64,000 nucleotides of DNA, from positions 20,046,001-20,110,000 of the forward strand of contig JAWQUS010000030.1 in assembly GCA_036365455.1 (NCBI GenBank). Direction: 5' to 3'. The notes under the pieces are model-generated. The model did not search any database, had not been told where the DNA came from, and worked only from the letters and a program-made list of their open reading frames with translations. Source of the DNA: Macrosoma leucophasiata (Eukaryota > Arthropoda > Insecta > Lepidoptera > Hedylidae). A program made the translations under genes and the position numbers. Below are positions 1-9,245 of this stretch, piece after piece (position 1 is the stretch's first letter; every line of letters starts with the position of its first letter).

Positions 1-467
1 TCCCTTCGATCCTCATTACTTTTGCGTCTAAATACTCCTGCACACTCTAGCAAATTTTACACTAATTCCTTCGCAGTAAAAGCTGTACGCTTATGGAACT
101 CCTTGCCCTCTAGTATAAGACAAGCTCAGACTGTTGAAGCGTTCAAACACCAGGTGAAGTCTCATTATTTATGTTCCCTTCCTTTATATCTTGTGTTAAT
201 CCGACTTGTTTTTGTTCACTGTCATCATTAACATTTTATATTTATTTTCTCAAATTTGTATAAGTACTACTTTTGTTTTATGTACCTACGCACATCCTAC
301 CTTTTCTTTTTAAGAATTATCTTTTATTTTTTGGGTTGCCTGGAAGAAATCGCTCTTCTAGCGATAAGGCCGCCCGCTGTATTACATGTAATTGAAATGT
401 TTTGTTTTTGTAAACTAATTTTTGGTGTGCAATAAAGTATATATTATTATTATTATTATTATTGTAT
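1..467 (+). mobile_element. 3' end of a LINE, TTA-tailed (copy 1)
   Basis: Positions 1-231 are an open frame that enters from the left edge and stops at 229-231. Its peptide (AVKAVRLWNSLPSSIR followed by a short EAFKHQVKSH segment) is the kind of C-terminal tail that follows the reverse transcriptase in CR1/jockey-type LINEs. An untranslated region follows, with a hairpin at 349-365, AATAAA at 431-436 and a TTA microsatellite at 446-467. The same 3' end recurs at 20888-21025. The element is cut by the window edge, so its total length is unknown. The LINE assignment is firm; the clade is not. Confidence 0.8.
349..365 (+). other. RNA hairpin in LINE 3' UTR
   Basis: ATCGCT (349-354) pairs with AGCGAT (360-365) over a 5-nt loop. 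The second copy has ATCACT/AGTGAT at 20914-20928, a compensatory change that supports pairing. In UnaL2-like LINEs, hairpins near the 3' end are known to be recognised by the reverse transcriptase. That role here is inference. Confidence 0.6.
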
Positions 468-494
468 GTTTAACCTAAATATTTTTTTTAATGT

Positions 495-755
495 TTCAAG
501 CAAGCACGCAGCCCACGTGTATGTTAAGTGATTACTGCAACCTACAGACATCTAAACAAAAATTAGAGATCAAAATGCAGATGCGTTGCTACCCCTGAGA
601 CCTAAGTTGTTACGTATATTTCTGTGACAGATACTTCGGGGCCATTTATCGACGAACCGGCACATGGTAGTGGTGAACACATTTTTCGGCAAATATTAGG
701 TAATGCGGTGGTGCCTCTACACCCTCGAACTACTTTACAGGAACTCTACCACTAG
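495..755 (-). repeat. SINE-A, diverged copy
   Basis: It matches the SINE-A pattern in reverse: GTTAAGTGATTACTGCAACC, then a CAAAATGCAGATGCGTTGC block, then GGTAATGCGGTGGTGCC, ending CTCTACCACTAG. A Helitron-like element abuts its 5' end at 756. Confidence 0.75.
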
Positions 756-1069
756 TCTATACAAATAAATAACATTGGAGTGTCTGTTTGTAATATAAAA
801 ATAACCACTTTTTACTAGATGCAAATGTACGTATGTTTACACGGTACATATACCAAAACAACATTTTTTACATTTTTGTCTGTCTGTCTGTCTGTTTGGC
901 GGGGCTAATCTTGGGAACGGCTGGACCGATTTTGACTTTCACTGGCAGATAGCTTGTATAATAAGGAGTAACTTAAGCTTCTTTTATACTTGCTGCGCCC
1001 ACGGCTTCATCCGGGTAGATACTGAACAATCATGAATTCTCATGCGGACGAAGTCGCGTGCACAGCTAG
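756..1069 (+). mobile_element. Helitron-like non-autonomous element, family H1 (copy 1)
   Basis: It begins TCTATACAAATAAATAA and ends with CACAGCTAG followed by T, fitting the Helitron pattern of a 5' TC and 3' CTRR. A subterminal GCGGACGAAGTCGCG can form a short hairpin. It contains a TGTC microsatellite near 878-896 and the common GGCTGGACCGATTTTGAC block. No coding capacity. A sister copy lies at 22689-23001 with the same ends. Confidence 0.65.
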
Positions 1070-1547
1070 TAAGGAATACAATTCAAGTAACAAATAAAAT
1101 ACGCAACCGCTGTTTCTTTAGAACTGTGAACTGACTCAGCGAAACTTCGAGCAAAATCATCATAATTTTAGCTGGGCGCGATTTTCGCGAAATATGGGCG
1201 AATTTAGTGGAATATAGGCGAATACGTGAGAATATACGACAATATGTCCCGCCCTTTTACTTGTTGCCAACATGTATAGTAGGGACAAATTGACGGACAA
1301 AAGATTCCGTCGTCGAATTTTGCGATTTTGGTGGTTATCAATAAAAATGTCGAAATTGAGGAAAATGTTGCCGATTTTTGTCATTGAAATATGATGTCAT
1401 GACATAAAACGTGAAATTATAAATTTGAAGAAAAATGGAAAGATATTTTTTTCTTGGGTTTGAATTTGCATTTGGAAACCTTGGACTATTAGCCCAGACG
1501 CTTATACACTAAGCGTGACGTCTAAAACTCACTTACATTCCTTGGTT
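1070..1547. other. Unassigned AT-rich stretch
   Basis: The stretch carries a run of loosely repeated GGCGAA and GAATAT motifs around 1183-1250. A 74-codon minus-strand frame here has no recognisable domain. I see no gene. Confidence 0.4.
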
Positions 1548-1655
1548 AAAAAGGTGACTGGCGGTTCGAGGGTGTTTGTATGTAGGTACATAGATACGCT
1601 TGATTGCATTTACGTCTGCCTATCCTTACGGAGGATGGCGGCGTGAAGTTACTTT
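1548..1655 (+). repeat. SINE-B 3' part, diverged
   Basis: It reads ACTGGCGGTTCGAGGGTGTT, then TTTACGTCTGCCTA and GGCGTGAAGTTAC, which is the 3' third of SINE-B. The tRNA-like head is absent. Confidence 0.6.
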
Positions 1656-1837
1656 CTTTGACATATAACTTATGAATAGGCACTTTTTTATTTAATCTTT
1701 CAAGCACAATATTTAAATATACACGAGGCGGACTTAATGCTAGGTAGCATTCTCTATCAGTACTTTTGGAGAAGTCAAAAATAGTATAAAATGTGGTAAT
1801 TGGAAAGCTATTTCCCCATAGATCAATACTTACGCTT

Positions 1838-2072
1838 TCGAGCTTACGCCATCACGCTGCTACAATCCGGGTTGGTGGAGATAAAGGTTAGTGGCCAACC
1901 CGTTGTCAGATGTTTTCAAACCGCTCATACGGTCTCCGACAAGGTCTAACGACTGCTATCTATAGATAGCAACCGGGACCGAAAACTTAACGTGCCGTTT
2001 AATTTGCCACTAGCGGCCCATCACACACCCGACGGCGCCTGTATTGCTTAACCGAATAGATCGCTTTACAGA
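1838..2072 (-). repeat. 5S-rRNA-derived SINE (SINE-5S), truncated
   Basis: It shares the CTATCTATAGATAGCAACCG core and the TTTAATTTGCCACTAGCGG block with the copies at 36534 and 53752. The (AAT)n-flanked 3' end and part of the 5S-like box are missing. Confidence 0.7.
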
Positions 2073-2230
2073 TCTATCACACACATTTCGCTTCATGCAC
2101 ATTTTTGTTAATTACACCATATACCTAATTAAAATGAATATCTTAGAAGTAGTCGTAAAAAATAGCGCGCATGAAAATATATTTCATTTATTCAAATGCG
2201 TAGCTCACACGTATGATGGGGCTCGCTTGA

Positions 2231-2290
2231 TGTTTTGGAACGAAGTGCCTTATCATGGTACAGCATGATAAGGCACTTCGTTCCAAAACA
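2231..2290. repeat. Perfect 27-bp palindrome
   Basis: Arm 2231-2257 is the exact reverse complement of 2264-2290, with a 6-nt spacer (GTACAG). The arms contain GGAACGAAGTGCCTTATC. It sits at the 5' edge of repeat X and would form a very stable hairpin. Confidence 0.9.
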
Positions 2291-2610
2291 TAGGGGTGCT
2301 AGGAGGCTAGGCTAGCGTCACGAAAAATCCTCACGACACTTTTGCTGCGCGTAGCGCTCGGTGAGGAGGCAAACCCAGTATAGGATTCGACTTTTTCGTT
2401 CTCTCTCTTTCTCTCTCGACAGTGACAAGCCACGCGACGCGCGCGTCTGCTGTGTATGCGTACATTGTTTTGTCGAGTTCATGTGTATCTAGTTTTAGTT
2501 ATTTTTAAAAAATAAACAATCGATTGTGAAAGTGATCATTAGAAGTTGAAGAGGAACTTCGTTCCAATCGGGTGTGAAACCTCAGACAGTTTTTTTTTTT
2601 TTAATTATGG
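2264..2610 (+). repeat. Repeat X (copy 1)
   Basis: The unit runs from a GGAACTTCGTTCC-like border through a GCGTAGCGCTCGGTGAGGAG block, a TCTCTCTC tract, GCGCGCGTCTGCTGTGTATG and GATTGTGAAAGTG, to GAGGAACTTCGTTCCAATCG. The same order occurs in reverse at 33845-33940 plus 35670-35945. No open frame of note. Family not recognised. Confidence 0.65.
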
Positions 2611-2664
2611 TAATGGCTTTAACATTTTATTGTATGGCAGAACGATCTTTGCCGGGTCAGCTAG
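2603..2664 (+). mobile_element. Helitron-like family H2, 3' fragment
   Basis: It ends TTTGCCGGGTCAGCTAG followed by T, matching the 3' end of the H2 copies at 29562 and 30615. The 5' part is missing or unrecognisable. Confidence 0.5.
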
Positions 2665-2890
2665 TATCAAATAAAAGATAGCCATGAACGTCTTTGTTCG
2701 GTTTCAATTAAGCTGTTTAAAAGTTTACGAGTTATAGCAATAGAACAAGAAATATGGCGGAACACCTGCCTATTAACTCTTTTGTTTGTATAATTTTAGG
2801 AAAATATATTAGGTTATATAGTTGTATAAGTTAATTAGTTGTTTTTGAAGCAACAGAAGATTTAAGGGCGTGATTTATTATATCATATAA
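2665..2890. other. Unassigned
   Basis: Between the H2 fragment and the RTE-like reverse transcriptase I see AT-rich sequence with no gene or clear repeat boundary. Confidence 0.3.
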
Positions 2891-4120
2891 AGTGGTTTCA
2901 GATCTGGAAGAGGATGTATGGATCAAGTTTTCTCCCTCCGCAACATCGTAGAGAAGCATCTGGCTGTGAGCCAGAAGGTTTTCTGCGGTTTTGTGGATTT
3001 GGAGAAGGCGTTTGATAGGGTATTACGAAAGGAGCTATGGGACATTTTGCCAGAGTATGGTATTGATGGCAGTCTGCTCCGTGCAATACAGTCCACGTAT
3101 GTGGGCTGTCAAGCATGTGTGCGGGTAGATGGTAACATGTCACCCTGGTTTGATGTTAACATCGGTGTCAAACAGGGTTGCGTGCTTTCGTCTAGGCTGT
3201 TTATTATATATCTGGACAAATGCCTCCAGAGGGTGAAGTTGATGGATGTGGGAGTGCGTATGGGTGACTTAGTGGTGAACTGTCTGCTTTACGCAGATGA
3301 TGCGGTAATTGTTAGCTCTACACCATCTGGGCTACAAGCACTAGTCACAGTCATGAAAGAGGATTGTATGGAGAAAGGCTTACAATTGAATGTGGATAAA
3401 ACTAAAGTATTAGTATTTGAAAGAGATGAACAGAGAACAAATGCAAGGGTAGTAGTAGATGATGCAGTGTTAGAACAGGTTGATGAAATTGTATATCTTG
3501 GATGTGCTTTTAGCAAGGATGGTAGGTACACCACTGACATAGAAAGAAGAGTGCTTGCTGGGAATTGCGTGAATGGAGCGTTGGGTAAGCTGCTAGAATC
3601 CAAACATCTCAGCCAGCGGGCTCGACTAGCCGTACATAATGCTGTACTTACTCCAACGCTTTTATATGGAAGCGAGAGCTGGGTATGCAGGAAAGAGCAT
3701 GAAAGTAAGTTGAACGCGGTCGAGATGAGATCTTTGCGCAAGATCTGCGGTGTATCACTCACCGATCGCGTTCGTAATGAAGATGTAAGAAAGAGACTTT
3801 GTGTGAATGATAGTATCGGTGTAAAAATGAAAAAAGGCATGCTCCGATGGTTCGGGCATATAGAAAGAATGTCGAATGAGCGAATGATTAAACGGATATA
3901 CAATGCGAATGTGGATGGTTGCAGAGGCCCAGGAAGACCAAGGCTGACCTACCATGACCAAATAGGTCGAGTTCTGTCTGATGGTGGGGTCAAAAGTCTT
4001 AGGAATCGGCGTGCATGTATGAAGAGAATGATGAAGGTAGACGAGGCACGAGAGGTTTGTCAGAACCGGGATGTCTGGCGCTCTACACTCTCTGCCTACC
4101 CCGTTAGGGACCTGGCGTGA
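2891..4120 (+). CDS. Reverse transcriptase, C-terminal part (LINE, RTE-like)
   Basis: This is a partial reverse transcriptase that would copy LINE RNA into DNA at a nicked target. The first Met is at 2918, giving 400 residues, but homologous residues (GFRSGRGC) precede it in frame, so the true start is lost. Visible motifs, numbered from that Met: FVDLEKAFD at 25-33 with catalytic Asp27; GVKQGCVLS at 83-91; YADD at 125-128 with the Asp pair 127-128; LLYGSESW at 248-255; and WFGHIERM followed by GPGRPR in the C-terminal region. The endonuclease and first RT motif are absent. There is no internal stop across about 1.2 kb, so the insertion is probably young. The clade is by pattern only; RTE-like is the best guess. 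Confidence 0.88.
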   Translation, partial: SGFRSGRGCMDQVFSLRNIVEKHLAVSQKVFCGFVDLEKAFDRVLRKELWDILPEYGIDGSLLRAIQSTYVGCQACVRVDGNMSPWFDVNIGVKQGCVLSSRLFIIYLDKCLQRVKLMDVGVRMGDLVVNCLLYADDAVIVSSTPSGLQALVTVMKEDCMEKGLQLNVDKTKVLVFERDEQRTNARVVVDDAVLEQVDEIVYLGCAFSKDGRYTTDIERRVLAGNCVNGALGKLLESKHLSQRARLAVHNAVLTPTLLYGSESWVCRKEHESKLNAVEMRSLRKICGVSLTDRVRNEDVRKRLCVNDSIGVKMKKGMLRWFGHIERMSNERMIKRIYNANVDGCRGPGRPRLTYHDQIGRVLSDGGVKSLRNRRACMKRMMKVDEAREVCQNRDVWRSTLSAYPVRDLA

Positions 4121-4170
4121 AGATACATACATATAAAGTGTGGTGTACAATTTTAATAAACTAAAATTGA
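2891..4170 (+). mobile_element. 5'-truncated RTE-like LINE
   Basis: The coding end of a non-LTR retrotransposon (2891-4120) is followed by a short untranslated tail. The frame is entered just after a stop at 2888-2890 in the middle of RT motif 1/2 (GFRSGRGC), which marks the truncation point. No poly-A or TSD could be fixed, so the right edge is approximate. A fragment of the same family lies on the minus strand at 24514-24614. Confidence 0.8.
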
Positions 4171-4239
4171 ATTAGCATTTTATCGGTAGGTACAGGTAAA
4201 TAAGTACAACAATTTAGATGATATCTTTTTATGTTACGT

Positions 4240-4465
4240 ACGAAGGTGGCGAACAAGCAAAGCTGAAGTCTATACACATCTAATCAAAAACCAGAGGTCA
4301 AAATGCAGATGCATGGTCAGCCCCGAGAACTTAGCTGTTATGTCTCTACCATAGGTTATTACGGAGCTATACATTACCATATTACTGGAACACGATAGTA
4401 TTGAACCCTACTATTTGGCGGCAGATAGATTATGTAGTGTGGTGGTGCCTACGTGTACACAGGTG
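4240..4465 (-). repeat. SINE-A, diverged copy
   Basis: Reverse-oriented SINE-A blocks are present: GTCAAAATGCAGATGC, TACATTACCATA, GAACACGATAGT and GTGGTGGTGCCTACG. Its 5' hairpin end is missing. Confidence 0.7.
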
Positions 4466-4499
4466 CAATGTTACCTACATTACTATTATCATAGTAAAA

Positions 4500-4644
4500 T
4501 ATAGCCTATATCACTCCTGAATAGTGTAGCTTTCTGATTGTGAAAGAATTTTCGTGATCGGTTCAGTATTTCCGAAGATTAGCCTTTACAAACAAACAAA
4601 CAATCAAAGTTACAAACTTTACCCCTTTATAATATTAGTATAGA
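4500..4644 (-). mobile_element. Helitron-like family H3, 5' part
   Basis: It reads, in reverse, TCTATACTAATATTATAAAG, then a GTTTGTTTGTTTG tract and a diverged copy of the GAT(C/T)GGTTCAG block typical of family H3. The 3' CTAG end is not found. The element starts (minus strand) at 4644. Confidence 0.5.
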
Positions 4645-4658
4645 TAGTAAAAATATAA

Positions 4659-4921
4659 AGCGCTCGAGGGCGTAGGCACCACCGCATTACCTAATTTATC
4701 TGCCGCTAAATGGTAGTGTTCAGCACTATCGTGTTCCGGTTAGATGGTAATGTATGGCCCCGTAATAACCATCACAGAGACATAGTAACTAGGATCTCAG
4801 GGGTGACGAAGCATCTACATTTAAATCTCTGGTTTTTGTGTAGATGTCTATAGGCTGCAATCATCACTAAACATCAATGCGAACTGCATGCTAGTTTGCC
4901 ACTTTCATTACATAAAAAAGA
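4659..4921 (+). repeat. SINE-A
   Basis: It runs from GGGCGTAGGCACCACCGC to GCCACTTTCATTACATAAAA. The first 30 bp with the GAGCTCC hairpin are lost. Confidence 0.8.
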
Positions 4922-5170
4922 GAGATACTGATGAACAAAGAATATTTAATTATTAATGACTGAACGATACAGAATGATCGGCTGACAACAGCTCGCGGCC
5001 ATTTTGTGAATCCAAACGGGCTTTATTTTATGAAACAACACCGAACGGACCCAGTCAAGGAAATTGCTCTTTAATTAAATTCGTATTGTATTTTAGACTC
5101 GCTTTTAGAAGTTTCTGTTTTTATGGACTTGTTTTAAGTTTATTTTGATCGGTACTTCTGTGTATCCTTA
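4922..5170. other. Unassigned
   Basis: AT-rich sequence next to the cox1 NUMT. No gene seen. Confidence 0.3.
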
Positions 5171-5331
5171 TATGCTCGAGTATCAATATCTATACCTACA
5201 GTAAATATATGATGAGCTCAAACAATAAATCCTAATAATCCAATTGCTATTATAGCATAAATTATTCCTAAACATCCAAAAGTTTCTTTTTTACCTCTTT
5301 CTTGTGAAATAAAATGTGAAATTATTCCGGA
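5171..5331 (-). pseudogene. cox1: NUMT: mitochondrial cox1 fragment
   Basis: Read on the minus strand with the invertebrate mitochondrial code, this encodes the stretch of cytochrome c oxidase subunit I around ETFGCLG, then [19 protein letters not shown] and IDTRAY. In the nuclear code the Trp codon (TGA) would be a stop. The reading frame is otherwise unbroken and close to typical insect cox1, so the transfer looks fairly recent. About 160 bp of the roughly 1.5 kb gene is present. It makes no protein here. Edges are set where the match ends. Confidence 0.93.
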
Positions 5332-5712
5332 GTTGCTAAGCTTTATTTTAACTAGCTGAACTCTACTTCATCTGCCTAAAATAGGATATTTATACAGTGA
5401 TGTTTTTGTAGGCAAACAAACATTAATTATATAATAATAATTTGTAATTGTTAATTTGTTTGCTATATTTACAAAAACACGTATTTAATGACACAGAGGC
5501 ATACGTAATCAGACAGAATTCAAGTTGATGAGACCAACACAACTTATTTACTCCTTCGTGGAAAAAATTTTTTCATTGATTTCATATAGTCATGTAATAA
5601 TTTTGTATCGACACACCTAAACAATTTAAATTAGGTATCTAATTGTCACGAAGCTAAAAGAGTCAGATTTTACAAATTATACAGCAATGCAGCAATAAAC
5701 TAAAAAGTATTC
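5332..5712. other. Unassigned AT-rich
   Basis: No gene or named repeat seen between the NUMT and the TIR element. Confidence 0.3.
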
Positions 5713-6066
5713 AATAAATATAACTACGTTAAGAAAAACCGACTTCAGAACTGCAAAGTAAAAAATAAAAAATAAACTTCACGCCGGTAATCCCCGAAGG
5801 AGTAGGCAGAGATAAATGCATGAATTCAAGCATACATGCAAACACCCACGATTCGCCGGTTACGTTTTGTTCACTGTATTAATTTGCTCGTATTCATATT
5901 TAAGTGATTAAAATATAATTATTTGTTTAAGGCTTGGCACCGCCATCAAACCTTTTAGTAAATAGCACATAATAAATAATAGGTAGTATATAATTACAAT
6001 TAAATCTTTATTATTTTTTACTTTTTTGTTTTGAAGTCGGTTTTTCTTAACGTAGTTATATTTATT
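5713..6066. mobile_element. TIR element (MITE-like), 35-bp perfect inverted ends
   Basis: Arm 5713-5747 is the exact reverse complement of 6032-6066; both contain GTTAAGAAAAACCGACTTC. Similarity extends a little further inside with gaps. A SINE-B fragment lies within. No transposase. The superfamily cannot be set because the TSD is unclear in this AT-rich flank. Confidence 0.75.
5774..5869 (-). repeat. SINE-B 3' fragment inside the TIR element
   Basis: It reads CTTCACGCCGGTAATCCCCG through CACGATTCGCCGGTTACG, the 3' third of SINE-B in reverse. It was either captured by, or inserted into, the element at 5713-6066. Confidence 0.75.
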
Positions 6067-6467
6067 AAATCAACGAAGAATTAAGCGAATAATTCAAAAT
6101 TTATCATCTTTAACGCGAACAAAGTCGAGGGAAATTTCTAGTTATTTTAGCCCAGAGAGCGGAGATCTCATTAGAGGAGCGACGAAGCTCTTACGAAAAT
6201 AATAAACGCCATCGTAACATTCAATGGTGTAGTTTGTATAATGCAGACGAGGACTGGAATTTGACGGGTTGGGTCGCTTAATTGAATGCTGGTTTATCAA
6301 CAGTTCAACTAAGCATAAAAGTGAATATGAAAACTTAAGAAGTTTGCACGGATCTCATTATAGGACTTAAAACGTGATTAAAGCACGGGGGGGGGGTTAG
6401 AGTATTTTTTGTTTATGAGTAAGTGACGTATAATTTAATTTCATAAAGGACTTTACACAGTTTACAC
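6067..6467. other. Unassigned
   Basis: The stretch holds a poly-G run of nine near 6389. No gene or named repeat recognised. Confidence 0.3.
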
Positions 6468-6545
6468 CGTTATCTCTGGTACCCTCCAACCCGGGAATCC
6501 AGTATCCCAGCGTAGCAGTAGTGGCCTGCTACTGAGGTAGTTAAA
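6468..6545 (-). repeat. SINE-B head fragment
   Basis: It contains the tRNA-like head in reverse (CCCGGGAATCC, CAGCGTAGCAGTAGTGGCCT) but no body. It lies just left of a complete copy. Confidence 0.7.
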
Positions 6546-6569
6546 ATAATCTGGGATTAAGAATAAATA

Positions 6570-6888
6570 CGTAACGTGACTTCACTTCACTCCTGTACTC
6601 CCCGAAGGAGTAGGCAGAGGTAAATGCATGCATTCAAGCATACATGCAAACACCCACGATTCGCCGGTTACGTTTTTGGCCCATGTAATAAGTGGCGAGC
6701 CTGTTGCCATCTCCGGTCACAATACCAAACTTCGAGGTACTGGAAAACTTCCAGAAAATTGAAAAATCCCAATAGAACCAGAGATAATGGTTTTTTAAAC
6801 CGTTATCTCTGATAGCCCTCGACTCGGGAATCGAACACAGGACCTCCAGCGTAGTAGTAGTGGCCTGCTACGGCTACTGAGGCAGTTC
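6570..6888 (-). repeat. SINE-B, full length with TSD
   Basis: Flanked by an 11-bp duplication, AAGAATAAATA at 6559-6569 and 6889-6899. On the minus strand it starts with the tRNA-derived head ACTGCCTCAGTAGCC (A box) and a B box near GGTTCGATTCC, and ends at ACTTCACG. The RNA polymerase III promoter elements are known for tRNA-derived SINEs. The long TSD shows LINE-type integration. Confidence 0.85.
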
Positions 6889-6899
6889 AAGAATAAATA

Positions 6900-7449
6900 A
6901 TTTCCTAAAATTACGTAGTGAAGCTTTTTTGTGACACGGGACCGCGCGAATCCGCGGTAGGCGGTGAAGCGGATTTCATGTCGCTTGGCCTCTCTATTGA
7001 ATACGTTGATACCATTATTATCTATTCTGTGGATACCATTCACACTACATTGCCCGACCGCGCGGACAAGTTTACTCACCTCCACCACAATCAGCAGCGG
7101 GGCGCGATCCCGTGTGTAAAAAAGCGCCTTAAAAACAATAGACCCTCAATTTTGAACTCGACTACCAGTTTGTCACTCTAAAATATGAAACGAAGTCGCG
7201 TGTATCTCTATTCATTTAAGCAGCTTTGTCATCAGTGGGGAGAAGCGTTCAGCATTTCACTTATAAAGCGATAAGCAGCATTGTTATATTCAATGGACTA
7301 CATTTGTATAATATGAGCCGGATTGTGGACTGCGACGTGATGGGTGGCAGTCCGATGGTCAAATACAAGTATTTGCGTCAAGACACCTCACTGAATTCAA
7401 AATGAGACTTGATGTATCGTCTTTGTAAAAATATATTACCAAACATTAG
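6900..7449. other. Unassigned, GC-richer patch near 6940-7110
   Basis: Two overlapping frames (87 codons plus, 97 codons minus) cross this patch, but neither resembles a known domain. No gene called. Confidence 0.3.
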
Positions 7450-7466
7450 AAACATTTCAATATATT

Positions 7467-7779
7467 TTATTTTAAAGAAAAATGGAAAGAAAAATTTGAC
7501 TTCAGACGAGACTCGAACTCGCGGCCTACTGGGAATCTAGTCCAGCCGCTCTTCCAATTGAGCTACTGAAGCCCTGCCCGATTTGTCAAATCTTTCCTTC
7601 ACATCTATTGCATTGCTTTATGGTAGCAGCAGCGCCATCTATTACCAACTATGCTAGTTAGGCAACCGATATAATAGACTTTTCAGTTTATTGAATATCG
7701 TAAAGAAGTCGCTTTTACCCTTAATAATTGTTTTATATATATTTCACAAGCATGTGTTTATGCGAAATAATATAAAAAC
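7467..7779 (-). mobile_element. TRC: tRNA-carrying modular repeat (copy A, long form)
   Basis: Flanked by a 17-bp duplication (AAACATTTCAATATATT at 7450-7466 and 7780-7796). On the minus strand the order is: a quasi-palindromic leader (ATTTCGCATAAACACATGC), a unique body of about 160 bp, a tRNA-like module, then an A/T-rich tail (TTTTTCTTTCCATTTTTC). The tRNA module is at the 3' end, unlike ordinary tRNA SINEs where it is the 5' head. The long TSD implies insertion by LINE machinery. Confidence 0.8.
7499..7572 (-). tRNA. tRNA-like module (probable pseudogene) in TRC copy A
   Basis: It folds as a cloverleaf: acceptor GCTTCAG with CTGAAGT, D stem GCTC/GAGC, anticodon stem CTGG/CCAG, T arm GCGAG-TTCGAGT-CTCGT. 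The loop would read CTAGATT (anticodon AGA if aligned conventionally). There is an extra base before the anticodon stem and no purine at position 37, so a working tRNA is doubtful. Confidence 0.4.
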
Positions 7780-7796
7780 AAACATTTCAATATATT

Positions 7797-8068
7797 ACTG
7801 GTAGAGTTCCAGTGTCGGAGCTCGAGGAGGCACCACCGCATTATCTAATCTATCTGCCGCCAAATGGTAGAGTTCAGAGTTGCGGTTAGATGGTAATGTA
7901 TGGCCCCGTAATAACTTTCACAGAGACACAACAACTAAGGTCTCAGGAGTGGCGACGCATCTGCATTTAGACCTTGGTCTTTGTGTGGGTGTCTACAGGC
8001 TGCAGTCATCACTTAACATCAATGTGAACTGCACGCTTGTTTGCCACCTTCATTACATGAAAAAAAAT
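7797..8068 (+). repeat. SINE-A
   Basis: It starts ACTGGTAGAGTTCCAGTGTC and ends TTCATTACATGAAAAAAAA. It lies immediately right of the TRC target duplication. Confidence 0.8.
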
Positions 8069-8416
8069 CTCTGTCCTTGTAGGTATAACATACTTAGATA
8101 GTATAAATGATAATTTAGGAATCTATTTAAATAAAAAGTAAACTATCAGAAATTAAGTGATGATTTAAAAAATATACGGTGATTGGTCATTAAATAATGT
8201 CTTATGACTTTTTTTTTATAAAAAGTGTGTGGCATAAATAAAATCTATTTATAAGTCTACGCCAATAAAATCTCATGCGATTCGAATGGCGCCGGTGGAG
8301 TTAAAAAAAAACCATTAATTATCATATAAACGAGCGATAGAATAAAGAGAAGGCCGAAGGTACGGAAGGCATCGCAGGTTTGTCAATTTCATATGAATTC
8401 TATGGGAAGGTTTTGT

Positions 8417-8700
8417 AACTTCACGCCTGTAATCCCCGAAGGGGTAGGTAGAGGTAAATGTATGCATTCAAGCATACATGCAAACGCCCACGATTCGCCG
8501 GTTACATTTTGGCCCATGTAACAGGTGGAGAGCCTGTACCTGACATATCCGGGCACATTACCAAACTTTGAGGAAAATCCCAATAAAACCAGAGATAAAG
8601 GACTTTACACCATTATCTCTGATAACCCCTACCCGGGAATCGAACCTAGGACCTCAGCGTAGTAGTAGTGGCCGGCTACCACTAGGCTACCGAGGCAGTT
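8417..8700 (-). repeat. SINE-B, full length with TSD
   Basis: Flanked by AAGGTTTTGT at 8407-8416 and 8701-8710. The head on the minus strand has TAGCCTAGTGGTAGC (A box) and GGTTCGATTCCCGGG (B box). Confidence 0.88.
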
Positions 8701-8879
8701 AAGGTTTTGTGTACTTTATTATTAATTATGTATGTGCCTATCCGGAGGTCTGTCTCCGTCTCGAGAAATAATGAGTCCTAAAAGACCGGAACGATGAAAC
8801 CACGTTGGGCATATATGGGAATACACACAACACTCGAGAAACGCGCCGCCGCGTACGGGCCGCGGCTGCAGAACAACAC

Positions 8880-9132
8880 AGATTTTCATGTAGGTGCGTT
8901 GCCACTCCTGAGGCGTCACCTATTATACCTCTGTGTCGGAAATTACAGGGATGTACTGAACGCGCGAAGCTTAAATGCGTCCTTGAATGGTTATAAGTCG
9001 CTGCGAGGAAGCCGGTTTTATAGTTTTTAAGGGATAGTGCTGAACGCTGCCATTTTGGGTAGATACTGTAGACAGATTGGGTAATGTAATAACGTCTTTA
9101 CTCTCGAGTGGCGACACAAGAACTCTACAACC
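8880..9132 (-). repeat. SINE-A, old copy
   Basis: GGTGCGTTGCCACTCCTGAGG and AGTGCTGAACGCTGCCATTT mark a degenerate reverse copy with an internal insertion around 8960-9040. Confidence 0.55.
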
Positions 9133-9245
9133 CACCTACCTGTAGCTTTTATTATCATACTAAAAAAAGTATCCAACATGTAGGTACAACCTATTATCCT
9201 ACTCTAACCATACCTAGAAATATTTAAACAAAAATAACGTTTTTT

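Noticed and set aside
1160..1384. 74-codon minus-strand frame
   Set aside because: Runs across a loosely repeated GGCGAA region; composition and start give no support for a gene.
3289..3903. 204-codon minus-strand frame
   Set aside because: Antisense to the RTE-like reverse transcriptase (2891-4120). It is Ser/Leu-rich with no domain; a shadow frame.
3755..4150. 131-codon minus-strand frame
   Set aside because: Also antisense to the reverse transcriptase and its tail.
7499..7572. A functional tRNA gene
   Set aside because: The cloverleaf is nearly complete, but the anticodon arm has an extra base and a pyrimidine at 37, and identical modules occur in mobile copies. Listed as a tRNA-like pseudogene.
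8794..9030. 78- and 63-codon frames near 8800
   Set aside because: They overlap in different frames, run into an old SINE-A, and show no domain.
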